64,000 bases of DNA from Collinsella sp. AF08-23 (GCF_003479805.1 NZ_QUHV01000005.1:1-64000), one strand, 5' to 3'; counted from the stretch's first letter, positions 53,849 through 62,078 are shown. Numbers and translations: made by a program. The notes: generated by a model from the sequence alone, not told the origin.

Positions 53849-54934
53849 CTAGAGCAAGATGCCGAAGCGCGACCAGGAATCCAGGTGGTCGAGCAGCATC
53901 TGCTCGTAGGCGGGCAAGGTGCCAACCACGTTGCGCGTGCCGTCGTCGGGCATGTCCTGCAACACCAGCTGCAGCTCACCCTTATAGCGGGGGCTGGCGT
54001 TGTTGACAACCACCACGTCGCCGCGCTTGAGGTCGCGGCCGACCGGACGCACCGGGATGTCGAGGTCGGCGAACTCGACGCGTGACCACGTGCTGCGCAG
54101 CAGATAGGGACTCAGGTCGCCGCGGACCTTGTGCTTGGGATAGAGAGCGACCATGCGCTCGTTGTCGGTCAAGCCGGAATCGGCGACAGGACGCATCTGG
54201 ACGAGGGAGCGATCGATCTGCTCAATAGAAGCCAGCTCCTCCTCGGTGGCAAAACAGTTGGAGATGATGATGTCGTCGACCAGGCCAATGGCAGACAGGT
54301 GGCGCGCCTGGAAGTCGAGCGGAAGCTCGCGATGGCACTCGAGGGTGACGAGGCCCTCACGCAGGGGCCAGGGGCCGAAGGCATCGGCGCGGGGGATGCC
54401 GATGAACGCGGCGAGGTTCACGCCAAGCTCGCAGACGATTGCGCTCTCGCGCTCAAAGAACGCGGTGTCAAGACCGCTAAATCGCTGCGGATAGAAGTTA
54501 TGACAGGAAATGAGGCGCGCACGATCGGGATCATGCGCGAGCGTCGCGGGCAGGATGCCATCGGCGCAGCTGGCGTTGAGCTCGATCATGAGACCGTAGG
54601 GGTTACGGGTCATGTCGGCGACCTGGCTGGGCTGGAAGGGCTCGTCGAGGCGGATGCCGTCGGCGCCGATCTCGTGGAAGAACGAGAGGTCGTCATAGGA
54701 GATGCCGAGTTTGGCGAAGACGTTGGGAGCGACGTCGAAGACGACCTCCATGCCGTTCGCGTGGGCGCAGGAGGTGAGCTCGGCAGACTCGCGCTTGACC
54801 TGATCGGGATCCCCCTCGACCGACAGCAGGCAGGAGAAGATGCGGCTAAAGCCGTGTGCCGCGGCGCGCTCGATGTATGCGCAATCCTGCTCAACCGTCG
54901 AATGCTCCGGATACAGGGAGATACCCCACTTCAT
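53849..54934 (-). CDS. DUF871/MupG-family 6-phospho-glycosidase-like protein
   Basis: A 361-residue protein opening MKWGISLYPEHSTVEQDCAYIERAAAHGFSRIFSCLL, diagnostic of DUF871. MupG of Staphylococcus aureus, a member, is a 6-phospho-N-acetylmuramidase that cleaves MurNAc-6-phosphate from a disaccharide. The barrel continues with GADGIRLDEPF and ends with a small beta domain (residues about 245-361). ATG at 54934 follows GGAAGGACG. It is the first gene of the PTS operon. Muramyl specificity is not shown here; related genes are also found in other PTS loci. Confidence 0.85.
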   Translation of the reverse strand: MKWGISLYPEHSTVEQDCAYIERAAAHGFSRIFSCLLSVEGDPDQVKRESAELTSCAHANGMEVVFDVAPNVFAKLGISYDDLSFFHEIGADGIRLDEPFQPSQVADMTRNPYGLMIELNASCADGILPATLAHDPDRARLISCHNFYPQRFSGLDTAFFERESAIVCELGVNLAAFIGIPRADAFGPWPLREGLVTLECHRELPLDFQARHLSAIGLVDDIIISNCFATEEELASIEQIDRSLVQMRPVADSGLTDNERMVALYPKHKVRGDLSPYLLRSTWSRVEFADLDIPVRPVGRDLKRGDVVVVNNASPRYKGELQLVLQDMPDDGTRNVVGTLPAYEQMLLDHLDSWSRFGILL

Positions 54935-55001
54935 ACGCGGACGTCCTTCCTCACGTGGCCTGCGTCGGCGCACACGGCAATTGTGTGCATCTGATGGTTG
55001 G

Positions 55002-55019
55002 AATTATATCGATTCAATT
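55002..55019 (-). promoter_or_regulatory. Operator-like palindrome A upstream of the PTS operon
   Basis: AATT-AT-ATCGAT-TC-AATT (55002-55019) is a pseudo-palindrome. It contains ATCGATTCAATT, exactly the 12 bases found in front of the LacI-family gene at 46622-46633. It lies about 70 bases upstream of the first PTS-operon gene. A LacI-type protein is the likely binder. Confidence 0.6.
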
Positions 55020-55089
55020 GGAGTCCGGCAGTAGGAATACTCCACCCCTCTCAGGTGCTAAGACGCTATTTCTTGGCGTAATGCCAGCT

Positions 55090-55109
55090 ATTTGTATCGA
55101 TTTAATTTT
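55090..55109 (-). promoter_or_regulatory. Operator-like palindrome B upstream of the PTS operon
   Basis: ATTT-GT-ATCGAT-TT-AATT around 55090-55109 matches site A in its ATCGAT centre and AATT half, about 90 bases further from the operon. Two sites may permit looping. The rest of the 54935-55457 gap is GC-rich and I see no gene in it. Confidence 0.45.
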
Positions 55110-55457
55110 AGTCTGCATAATCGAGTAAAACCGCGAACGGTAGCGATTTACCGGTGAGCGGATGGGGGCAAGCGACGAAAAACGTCTCCGGCTAGCCACC
55201 GACATGTCGCGCGCAGAGACGACGGCGGCGAAGGGCCATGAGGGAGACGACGCCCCGCCCGGTCGCGGCTAAGGCGATGCGAAGGTACGAGGGACGATGC
55301 AGGGCAACGGCGGGAAAGCGTGGCTCAGGTACTTCGAGGCCACCCTCCCCCGCCATGCCACAAGGAGATTGCAGCCCTCATTCATTTCCATGGCTGGAAC
55401 GCAGCGATTATGGGCATAATTCATAAACATGCCCATATAAACGGAAAGGAGGCGTTC

Positions 55458-56204
55458 ATGACGGCTCTCAAAGCGGTTGTTTTCGACATGGACGACACGC
55501 TGCTCAGCATCAACCTGAACGCCTTCATCGGCATGTTCGCACTTGATGAGGCAAACCTTCTCGCCCAAGCGGCACGCAAGAGTACCGTGGCGCTCTTCAC
55601 CTCGGTGGGAAGTGCCATGTTGGAGCTCAACAACGGAGAGCGCGCCGAGGGCGACATACGGACGAACCAGCGGTTTTTCGCCGATGAGGTCGAGCGCCGC
55701 TGTGGCGTGCCCCTGCTCGAGCCCGCAATCCTCGACATGCTCGAGTTCTACGAGCGCGAGATCCTCCCCAAAAAGAACGACCGCCTCATCGCCGCGCGTC
55801 CGCGCGAGGGAGCCCACGAGGCGATTGAGGCCGTACTCAATCGCGGGATGCGCATCGCCCTCCTCACCAACCCGAGCTTCTCGCGCGCCTGCATCGAGTG
55901 TCGCATGGGCTGGGGCGACATGCTCTACATGCCCTTCGAGCTCGTGACCACCTGGGAGAACTCGACGCGCTGTAAACCGTGCTCCGGCTACTACCTCGAG
56001 GCGCTCGGCAAACTCGGACTCGCCCCCGAGGAGACGCTCATGGTAGGCAACGACCCCAAGCGCGACTTCCCCTCCCCCGCAATCGGGCTCAAGACCGCCT
56101 ACGTGGGCAACGGCAACCAGCCGCACGCCCTTTGGTGCGGCAGCATGGCGGACTTCGCCAAGGGCTTTGACGAGATCGAAGAGCGGTTCTGCACGGGCGA
56201 CTGA
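55458..56204 (+). CDS. HAD-family hydrolase
   Basis: A 248-residue HAD-family enzyme from an ATG preceded by GGAAAGGAGG; a longer frame upstream has no family resemblance. Motif I is VVFDMDDTLLSINL, motif II LLTNPSFS, motif III region TRCKPCSGYYLEAL and motif IV LMVGNDPKRDFPSPAIGLKTAYVG. Residues between have a helical cap with LPKKNDRLIAARPREG. The substrate is unknown. Confidence 0.88.
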   Translation: MTALKAVVFDMDDTLLSINLNAFIGMFALDEANLLAQAARKSTVALFTSVGSAMLELNNGERAEGDIRTNQRFFADEVERRCGVPLLEPAILDMLEFYEREILPKKNDRLIAARPREGAHEAIEAVLNRGMRIALLTNPSFSRACIECRMGWGDMLYMPFELVTTWENSTRCKPCSGYYLEALGKLGLAPEETLMVGNDPKRDFPSPAIGLKTAYVGNGNQPHALWCGSMADFAKGFDEIEERFCTGD

Positions 56205-56282
56205 CGCCATGGAGCCTTCACCCGAATACACCCCAGGAGCGGCATCGAACTCAAACGAAGACCAATATTGCGCTGAGAGCGG

Positions 56283-56326
56283 AATGTAGAAAATGAAGCG
56301 TTTCACAGTCCTCATTTTTCGACATT
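56283..56326. repeat. Hairpin between convergent HAD and CyuA-like genes
   Basis: AATGTAGAAAATGA (56283-56296) pairs with TCATTTTTCGACATT (56312-56326) with small mismatches. The right arm carries TTTCGACATT, as in the hairpin at 36032-36094, and CGCGC follows in both. It occupies the gap between two convergent genes. Confidence 0.55.
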
Positions 56327-56381
56327 ACGCGCTCGGATCATCTCTGTAAGCGAAGCTGTCACATAGGCAGAGGCAGCACGC

Positions 56382-57770
56382 CTACAACCGTGTCTCGCCC
56401 GTCATGATCTTCAAGATCTCGACGTCGGTGTCCTTCATGCCCACGCGGCCCACGTAACCCATGCTGGCGATGGTCTCCTCGACGGTGTCTTGCACGATGC
56501 CCTCACCCGCGCGGAAGCCGCGGCCGGCGAGCGCCATGTCGCATCCCAGGATGGCGGCATCCACCGCGGCGGAGATCTTCGCCGCGCAGCTCGCCTTGGC
56601 ACCGTCGCACACGATGCCGCCCACGTTGCCGAGGGTGTTCACTACCGTCGCGCCGATCTGCTCGCGCGTGCCGCCGCGCATCCAGCAGATGGCCGCGCCC
56701 GCACCGCACGCGGCGCACACCACGCCGCAGAACGCGGAGAGGGCTCCGATATAGCTCTTGGTATGAATGGCGACGAGGTCCGCCAGCGCAAGGGCGCGCG
56801 TGAGACGCTCCCCCTCGATGCCGAGCTCCTCAGCGTAGGTGAGCACCGGCAGGGCGCACGTGATGCCCTGGTTGCCCGAGCCGCATACGATCGCGACGGG
56901 CAGGGCGCAACCGCTCATACGGGCGTCGGAACCAGCGGCGGCGCGGGCCCGGGCGCGGCAGGCGAGGTCGTCGCCGCGCGTGGCGAGCAGCGTGCGTCCG
57001 ACCTCGGCGCCCCATGCGTTCTCGAGACCCTCGGCGGATATGGCAGCGTTAAGCGTGAGCTGGCGTTCAAGAGAGGCACGCGCATGCGAGATATCGCCCG
57101 ACTCAACGTAATCGAGGATGACGTCGAGCGACAGCCCCGGCACCGGAGCCGTCTGGGACTCGTCCTCAGCAGCCTCCTGAACCGAGACGGCACTCATGAG
57201 CGCGCACGTCCCCGAGCACGCGTCCTCGACGTCACGCTCGGCTCGCGCGGCGGGGCACAATTGGATCGCGGGTACGCCGTCGCGCGTACAGCGGACAACG
57301 TTGGTGTGGTGCTCCGAGATGGCGACCTCCGCCGCATGCCCGAGAGCCTCGGCGCGCACCTCGATATACAGATTGGGCACGCCCTCGATGAGGGAGATAT
57401 CAATATAGTCCTCTCGGGCGAGCAGCTCGCGCGTGCGGACGATGTCGGCATTGGTAACACCCTCGAGCGTCTCAAGGGCGGCCGAGGCGTCACCGCCCAC
57501 GGCGCCCAAGACCGCAGCAGCCTCGACCCCGCGCATGCCGCCCGAGTTGGGAACCGTGACGCTCTTAACGTTCTTGATGATGTTGCCCGAACAGCCCACC
57601 GTGAGTTTCTCGGGCTCGCAGCCGAGCACCAGGCGCGCAAGGGCGGCGGCATACGCCAGCGCAATCGGCTCCGTGCATCCCAGCGCGCAGATGAGTTCGC
57701 CGTTCAACAGGTCGCCCAACGCGGCGTCGCGATCCTCAACCGTCATCTCGTCTACGCTCTTCTCTGCCAC
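56382..57770 (-). CDS. L-cysteine desulfidase-like protein (CyuA/UPF0597)
   Basis: A 462-residue protein of the UPF0597/SDH-alpha family. It contains LICALGCTEPIALAYAAALARLVLG with the conserved Cys, SGNIIKNVKSVTVPNSGGMRGVEAAAVLGA, and VCGSGNQGITCALPV. Members such as CyuA (YhaM) degrade L-cysteine to pyruvate, ammonia and sulfide using an iron-sulfur cluster; the Cys residues at GCTEP and later (GNVGGIVCDGAKASCAAK) fit. The start is GTG at 57770, with GAGGGGG upstream. No cyuP-type permease is adjacent. Confidence 0.88.
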   Translation of the reverse strand: MAEKSVDEMTVEDRDAALGDLLNGELICALGCTEPIALAYAAALARLVLGCEPEKLTVGCSGNIIKNVKSVTVPNSGGMRGVEAAAVLGAVGGDASAALETLEGVTNADIVRTRELLAREDYIDISLIEGVPNLYIEVRAEALGHAAEVAISEHHTNVVRCTRDGVPAIQLCPAARAERDVEDACSGTCALMSAVSVQEAAEDESQTAPVPGLSLDVILDYVESGDISHARASLERQLTLNAAISAEGLENAWGAEVGRTLLATRGDDLACRARARAAAGSDARMSGCALPVAIVCGSGNQGITCALPVLTYAEELGIEGERLTRALALADLVAIHTKSYIGALSAFCGVVCAACGAGAAICWMRGGTREQIGATVVNTLGNVGGIVCDGAKASCAAKISAAVDAAILGCDMALAGRGFRAGEGIVQDTVEETIASMGYVGRVGMKDTDVEILKIMTGETRL

Positions 57771-57840
57771 GGGAACCCCCTCGTTCGTATGTCCGATGCT
57801 CTTCAGTGTAGCGAACCCGAGCGGCTCCGCGCCATAACAA

Positions 57841-57878
57841 ACCCCGCGCCGTCCGCCGTTAGGCAGATGGCGCGGGGT
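57841..57878 (-). terminator. Intrinsic terminator downstream of ndk
   Basis: ACCCCGCGCC (57841-57850) pairs with GGCGCGGGGT (57869-57878); the minus strand then reads TTTGTT. It lies 70 bases past the ndk stop and before the cyuA-like gene, so it probably ends the ndk transcript. Confidence 0.75.
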
Positions 57879-57947
57879 CGTTAGGGGGTACCGTGCGATT
57901 CGACCCCCGACACGGCTTGCAATTGGACTACGTCTCCAACTGGGAAA

Positions 57948-58355
57948 CTAGCCGAAGAAGCGCTCGATCTCGATGGCGGCGTTCTCCAGCGAATCGGAAC
58001 CGTGGATGACGTTGGCGTTCACATCGACGGCGAAGTCACCGCGGATGGTGCCGGGCGCGGCGTCAAGCGGGTTGGTGGCGCCCATGAGCGTGCGCATCTT
58101 GGAGACTGCGGAGAGGCCCGAGACGACCATCTTGACCACGGGACCGCTCGTCATGAACGCGACGAGATTGGGGAAGAACGGCTTGTCGGCGAGGTGGGCG
58201 TAGTGGACCTTGACGGTCTCGTCGTCGAGCACGCACTTCTCCATCTTCTCGATGGTAAGACCGGAGCGCTCGATGCGGTCGATGATGAGCCCGGTCTTGC
58301 GGTCACGCACGGCATCGGGCTTAATCATGATGAAGGTCTGCTCCATAGCGGGCAT
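57948..58355 (-). CDS. ndk: Nucleoside diphosphate kinase
   Basis: A 135-residue enzyme that equalises nucleoside triphosphates using a phosphohistidine. The catalytic His118 lies in NVIHGSD, and the fold opens TFIMIKPDAVRDRKTGLIIDRIE. The ATG at 58355 follows AAGGGGACG; the alternative ATG at 58346 is three codons in. It has a normal length. Confidence 0.95.
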   Translation of the reverse strand: MPAMEQTFIMIKPDAVRDRKTGLIIDRIERSGLTIEKMEKCVLDDETVKVHYAHLADKPFFPNLVAFMTSGPVVKMVVSGLSAVSKMRTLMGATNPLDAAPGTIRGDFAVDVNANVIHGSDSLENAAIEIERFFG

Positions 58356-58529
58356 GACGTCCCCTTTCAACAGGTATCAACGGTGCGCGCAGGTCGGGCA
58401 CCCATGAGGAGCCTTCATTGACGGCGACGCGCTGGCCTCATCTTACCCCATGCCACCCTTGACGATTCTCCACCCTCTCCCAAAGTTCACTTTGGAACGC
58501 TTCAATTCAGCTATCTGCGGGAAATCACC

Positions 58530-58551
58530 ATCGAGAGTTAACTCTCGATGC
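58530..58551. promoter_or_regulatory. Perfect 22-bp palindrome in the ndk-argH gap
   Basis: The half-site CATCGAGAGTT (58530-58540) is followed directly by its exact reverse complement (58541-58551). No T-run follows on either strand, which argues against a terminator. It lies 175 bases upstream of ndk and about 197 bases past the end of argH; no gene is evident in the 58356-58747 gap. Confidence 0.5.
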
Positions 58552-58747
58552 AGCAACGACGTCCAAACCGCAACGGTGTTCGGGCAGAGGCGCCATCCGG
58601 GTCGCATCGGTATCCGGGACGCAGCGACCACCCGGAGCCGGCGTCTCGCCGCAATTGCCACCCGACGGAGGCGCGGCCTCGGTCGGGTGGCCAGCGAGAG
58701 CGGCATCAGGAGCCGCAACCGCGCCTTCAACCGGAGCCCAAGGGTCC

Positions 58748-60175
58748 CTACGCGCCCGCACCCATGGAGACTACATAGCCCAGACCGCCCACGCGCGCCT
58801 CGTCGCCCACGAGCGACGTGCGAACGAACTTGAGCTGCTCCTTCACCGCGGAAGGCGACGTCCCACCCTCCGTGGTGCGCGCGGCGACAATCGCATCGAT
58901 ATCGAGTGCCGAGGTAATGTCGGGCGCGAACAACGGGCTCGCCTCTTGGAAGACCTCGAACGGCAGATCCTCCAGCTGGCATCCGCGGTGGTCGCACTCC
59001 AGCACCAAATGCCCCACGACGGCATGGGCTTCACGAAAGGGCATGCCCTTCTTGGCGAGATAATCGGCAACATCCGTGGCTGCCAAATGACCGACCCTGC
59101 AGGCGGCGCGCATGCGCTCGGCGTTGATGTGCATCGTGTCCACCATGCCCGCCATCACCTCGAGGCACTGGCTAAGCGTACGAGCGGAGTCGAGCGCCCC
59201 CTCCTTGTCCTCTTGGAGATCCTTGTTGTACGCAAGCGGCAGACCTTTGCAGGTCACCAACAGCTGCATGAGGTTACCGTACACGCGCCCGGTCTTACCG
59301 CGGATAAGTTCGGCGAAATCGGGGTTCTTCTTTTGCGGCATGATGGACGAGCCGGTCGAGAAGGAATCAGACAGCGTGATGTACCCGAACTCGGAGCTGC
59401 TCCACAGCACGATTTCCTCGGCCAGACGCGAGAGATGCATGGCCATGGTCGAACAGGCAAAGTGCAAATCGAGAAGAAAATCTCGATCGGACACGGCGTC
59501 AAGCGAATTGGGGATCACGCGCGTGAAACCCATGGCGTAAGCGGTTGCCACGCGGTCGAGCGGATACGTGGTGCCCGCAAGCGCAGCGGCACCGAGCGGA
59601 GAGGCATCCGCGGCCTCAAACGCCGCATCGAGCCGCTTGAAGTCGCGCGTGAACATCCAGTAATACGCGAGCAGATGATGCGAGAGCAAGACCGGCTGCG
59701 CGTGCTGCAGGTGCGTCATGCCGGGCAGGACCACCGTGCCATTATCGATCGCCACGCGCACCAACACCTGCCGAAGCTTGAGGTTGGCCTCCATGAGCTG
59801 CTTGGAAAGAGCCTTGGCGGCGAGGCGCGTGTCGGTGGCCACCTGGTCATTGCGCGAGCGACCCGTGTGTAGGCGCTTGCCCGCTTCGCCTATCCTGCGC
59901 GTCAACTCGCTCTCGATGGCCATATGGATGTCTTCGTCATTGATGTCAAAGACGAACGCGCCCGCATCGATCTCGGCCTCAATCGCCGCGAGACCGCTGG
60001 CGATGGCTTCATAATCCGCCTCGGTGATGATTCCTTGCTTAGCGAGCATCGCGGCATGTGCGCGCGAACCGGCGATATCCTGTTTATACAGATGCTTATC
60101 GACGGGAAGCGATGCACCGAACTCCTGCGTGGACACATCCACGCCGCCCTCGAACCGTCCGCCCCAAAGTGCCAT
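58748..60175 (-). CDS. argH: Argininosuccinate lyase
   Basis: A 475-residue enzyme, the last step of arginine synthesis (argininosuccinate to arginine and fumarate). The superfamily signature GSSIMPQKKNP lies around residue 280; the opening LWGGRFEGGVDVSTQEFGAS and HTGRSRNDQVATDTRL are typical. The ATG follows AAGGAGAG. It is 37 bases after argG, so both share the upstream leader. Confidence 0.97.
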   Translation of the reverse strand: MALWGGRFEGGVDVSTQEFGASLPVDKHLYKQDIAGSRAHAAMLAKQGIITEADYEAIASGLAAIEAEIDAGAFVFDINDEDIHMAIESELTRRIGEAGKRLHTGRSRNDQVATDTRLAAKALSKQLMEANLKLRQVLVRVAIDNGTVVLPGMTHLQHAQPVLLSHHLLAYYWMFTRDFKRLDAAFEAADASPLGAAALAGTTYPLDRVATAYAMGFTRVIPNSLDAVSDRDFLLDLHFACSTMAMHLSRLAEEIVLWSSSEFGYITLSDSFSTGSSIMPQKKNPDFAELIRGKTGRVYGNLMQLLVTCKGLPLAYNKDLQEDKEGALDSARTLSQCLEVMAGMVDTMHINAERMRAACRVGHLAATDVADYLAKKGMPFREAHAVVGHLVLECDHRGCQLEDLPFEVFQEASPLFAPDITSALDIDAIVAARTTEGGTSPSAVKEQLKFVRTSLVGDEARVGGLGYVVSMGAGA

Positions 60176-60212
60176 ATATCCGCTCTCCTTAGGTAAACTC
60201 GATGCGGTTTCG

Positions 60213-61514
60213 TTAGTAATTCACGACCTGGTCGCAAGCAGTGGACTGGGCATCCGCCACGACCTCGAAATGGACATCTTGACCAGCACCGGCGAGCTGC
60301 GCCTGCTTGATGGCCCACGTCTTGATGGAGAGGCCCTGGATGTCGATGAAGCCCTTGGCGGCCTTCTGGTCGAACGCATCGTCGTTGTCGTAGGTGGCGA
60401 GCGCGGGGTCGTACAGGGCAGCGGCGCTCTTGCGGCCCACGACCACGCATCCGCCCTTGTAGAACTTGAGCTTCACCGCGCCGGTGAGATCCTGCTGCGT
60501 GGCGCCCATAAAGGCATCGAGCGCCTGCTTGAAGGGGCTGAACCAACGGCCGTTGTAGACCTGGTCGGCCCAAAGCTGCTCAAGGGCGAGCTTGTGGTGG
60601 AGCACGTCGCGCTCCAGGCACAGATCCTCAAGCGCCTTGTGAGCCTGAATGAGCGCAAGACCCGCCGGGACCTCGTAGCACTCGCGAGACTTGAGACCCA
60701 CGTAGCGGTTCTCGATCATGTCGATGCGGCCGTAGCCGTTCGCGCCTGCGATGGCGTTGAGCTTTGCAATGAGCTCCGCCAGCGGCAGCTCCCGCCCGTC
60801 AAGGCTCGCCGGCACGCCAGCGACGAAGCCGATCTCGACATAGGTGGGCGCGTCGGGCGCGTCAACGGGGTCGACGGTCATCGTCCAGATGTCCGCCGGG
60901 GGCTCCGCCCACGGATCCTCGAGGACGCCGGCCTCGATGGCACGGCCCCAGAGGTTATCGTCGATGGAATACGGCTTCTCGATGCTCTGCGCAACCGGCA
61001 CGCCATGCTTCTGGGCATAAGCAATCTCGTCGGGGCGCATGCCGAGGTCCCACTCACGCACCGGGGCGATGACCTTGAGAGAGGGGTCGAGGGCCGTGAT
61101 GGAGGTCTCGAAGCGCACCTGGTCGTTGCCCTTACCGGTGCACCCGTGGGCAACGCTCGCCGCGCCGTACTTGTGAGCCACCTCAACGAGGTGCTTGGAG
61201 ATCAACGGACGGGACAACGCGGAAAGCAGCGGATACTTGTTCTCGTACATGGCATTGGCAGCAAGCGCGCAGGTGATGTAGTCCGAGGCGAACTCGTCGG
61301 TCATGTCGACCACTTCGACGGCGATGCAGCCGAGCATCTTGGCCTTCTCGGCAACCTTCTCCAGGCCGTCGTGCTCCTGGCCCACATTGCCGAGCATGGC
61401 GATGACGTCGAGACCCATCTCGTTTTGCAGCCATTTTATGCAGACGGAGGTATCGAGGCCGCCAGAATAGGCAAGTACGACTTTTTCCTTGGAGACAGTG
61501 TTCACGGTGTTCAT
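60213..61514 (-). CDS. argG: Argininosuccinate synthase
   Basis: A 433-residue enzyme that joins citrulline and aspartate using ATP. The P-loop is VVLAYSGGLDTSVCIKWL (about residues 12-29), followed by GCTGKGNDQVRFE and the citrulline/aspartate site SRECYEVPAG. The ATG follows AAAGGATG. Upstream, within about 340 bases, are an arginine-rich leader peptide frame and an intrinsic terminator, suggesting arginine control. Confidence 0.97.
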   Translation of the reverse strand: MNTVNTVSKEKVVLAYSGGLDTSVCIKWLQNEMGLDVIAMLGNVGQEHDGLEKVAEKAKMLGCIAVEVVDMTDEFASDYITCALAANAMYENKYPLLSALSRPLISKHLVEVAHKYGAASVAHGCTGKGNDQVRFETSITALDPSLKVIAPVREWDLGMRPDEIAYAQKHGVPVAQSIEKPYSIDDNLWGRAIEAGVLEDPWAEPPADIWTMTVDPVDAPDAPTYVEIGFVAGVPASLDGRELPLAELIAKLNAIAGANGYGRIDMIENRYVGLKSRECYEVPAGLALIQAHKALEDLCLERDVLHHKLALEQLWADQVYNGRWFSPFKQALDAFMGATQQDLTGAVKLKFYKGGCVVVGRKSAAALYDPALATYDNDDAFDQKAAKGFIDIQGLSIKTWAIKQAQLAGAGQDVHFEVVADAQSTACDQVVNY

Positions 61515-61583
61515 GGGTTCATCCTTTCGATATGCCATTCGGCTTGAGAACGGGTGAGCCCAACTGATTGCGATATCCCCACA

Positions 61584-61615
61584 TGGTGCAATTGGGGTAC
61601 GTCCCCATTGCACCA
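61584..61615. repeat. GGGGTACGTCCCC-type hairpin with different arms
   Basis: TGGTGCAAT followed by GGGG (61584-61597) pairs with CCCCATTGCACCA (61603-61615). The core GGGGTACGTCCCC resembles GGGACTGTCCC of the other copies, and the arms are unrelated. It lies between the attenuator and the argG start, 70 bases upstream of argG. Confidence 0.65.
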
Positions 61616-61650
61616 AACGCGCCGCGAGTCGCGTGCGGCCGTTTGGTAAG

Positions 61651-61671
61651 AAAAATCCGCCTTGCGGCGGA
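61651..61671 (-). terminator. Intrinsic terminator in the argG leader
   Basis: Read on the minus strand, TCCGCC (61671-61666), loop GCAA and GGCGGA (61661-61656) are followed by TTTTT (61655-61651), a textbook intrinsic terminator 137 bases upstream of argG and on the same strand. With no other gene between it and the argG promoter region, it is best read as an attenuator. Confidence 0.85.
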
Positions 61672-61701
61672 CCCTCCCTCGACGATATCAGTTGGACTCT
61701 G

Positions 61702-61723
61702 CTTGGAGGACTTGACCTCCAAG
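61702..61723 (-). promoter_or_regulatory. Leader hairpin, possible pause or antiterminator arm
   Basis: CTTGGAGG (61702-61709) pairs with CCTCCAAG (61716-61723), and flanking CTCTG and CAGAG can extend the stem. Its CCTCC on the transcript could alternatively pair with GGGAGGG just before the terminator (61672-61680). That alternative would free the RNA from the terminator fold. Confidence 0.5.
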
Positions 61724-61740
61724 CGAACAGAGACAACGAG

Positions 61741-61854
61741 TTATCGTCGTCGGGAGATTGAACGCTGGCGTCGGGCGGCCGCATCGGCGGCGTTCTGGCA
61801 AGGCATGATGGCGATGTGCGCCATGCCCTCATATGTAGCCAGAAGCTGTGCCAC
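61741..61854 (-). CDS. Arginine-rich leader peptide of argGH
   Basis: A 37-residue frame starting at GTG (61854) with GAAGGGATG upstream, ending at TAA (61743-61741). The last ten residues are RRQRSISRRR, six arginines, encoded by CGA CGC CAG CGT TCA ATC TCC CGA CGA CGA; four of the six are CGA, which seems uncommon in neighbouring genes, where CGC dominates by eye. A hairpin and an intrinsic terminator follow. This is the layout of ribosome-mediated attenuation: scarce arginyl-tRNA would stall the ribosome on these codons. Confidence 0.7.
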   Translation of the reverse strand: MAQLLATYEGMAHIAIMPCQNAADAAARRQRSISRRR

Positions 61855-61893
61855 GGTTACTCATCCCTTCGAAACCAGCCGTGTCAATCGTTG

Positions 61894-61917
61894 GTCACTA
61901 TAGTAGCCTAAAGTGAC
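61894..61917 (-). promoter_or_regulatory. Candidate argG promoter region with inverted repeat
   Basis: On the minus strand, TATAGT (61902-61897) resembles a -10 box, 43 bases ahead of the leader peptide start. It is overlapped by an inverted repeat, GTCACT (61894-61899) and AGTGAC (61912-61917), which could be a repressor site. The -35 box is not clear. Confidence 0.4.
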
Positions 61918-61961
61918 ATCGATTCACGCGACGTTCTGTTATGTTGCGACTTTGTTACCAC

Positions 61962-62078
61962 CCCGTACCCTGGCGCGCATCATCCGGCGCTCGAACAATC
62001 CTGCTCGCACGAAGGCCACATTAAGTGGCCTTCGGCTCGTGCGGAACTCGCGGCGGATGATGCGCGCCAGGGGACGGG
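61962..62078. repeat. Long palindromic repeat, copy B
   Basis: A 29-base left arm (61962-61990) pairs with the right arm (62050-62078) with two mismatches. Between them, read on the minus strand, are AGTTCCGCACGAGCCGAAGG and GGCCTTCGTGCGAGC, the same core as in copy A at 38287-38410 but inverted. The outer arms differ from copy A. It lies upstream of argG. Confidence 0.85.

Noticed and set aside
58356..58747. Coding frame in the gap between ndk and argH
   Set aside because: The only minus-strand frame reads through Arg-rich, non-family sequence and overlaps argH; no ribosome binding site supports it.
61640..61930. T-box riboswitch upstream of argG
   Set aside because: The terminator is present, but I could not find the conserved T-box sequence (TGGNACCGCG type) or a stem I specifier; the Arg-rich leader frame explains the terminator better.
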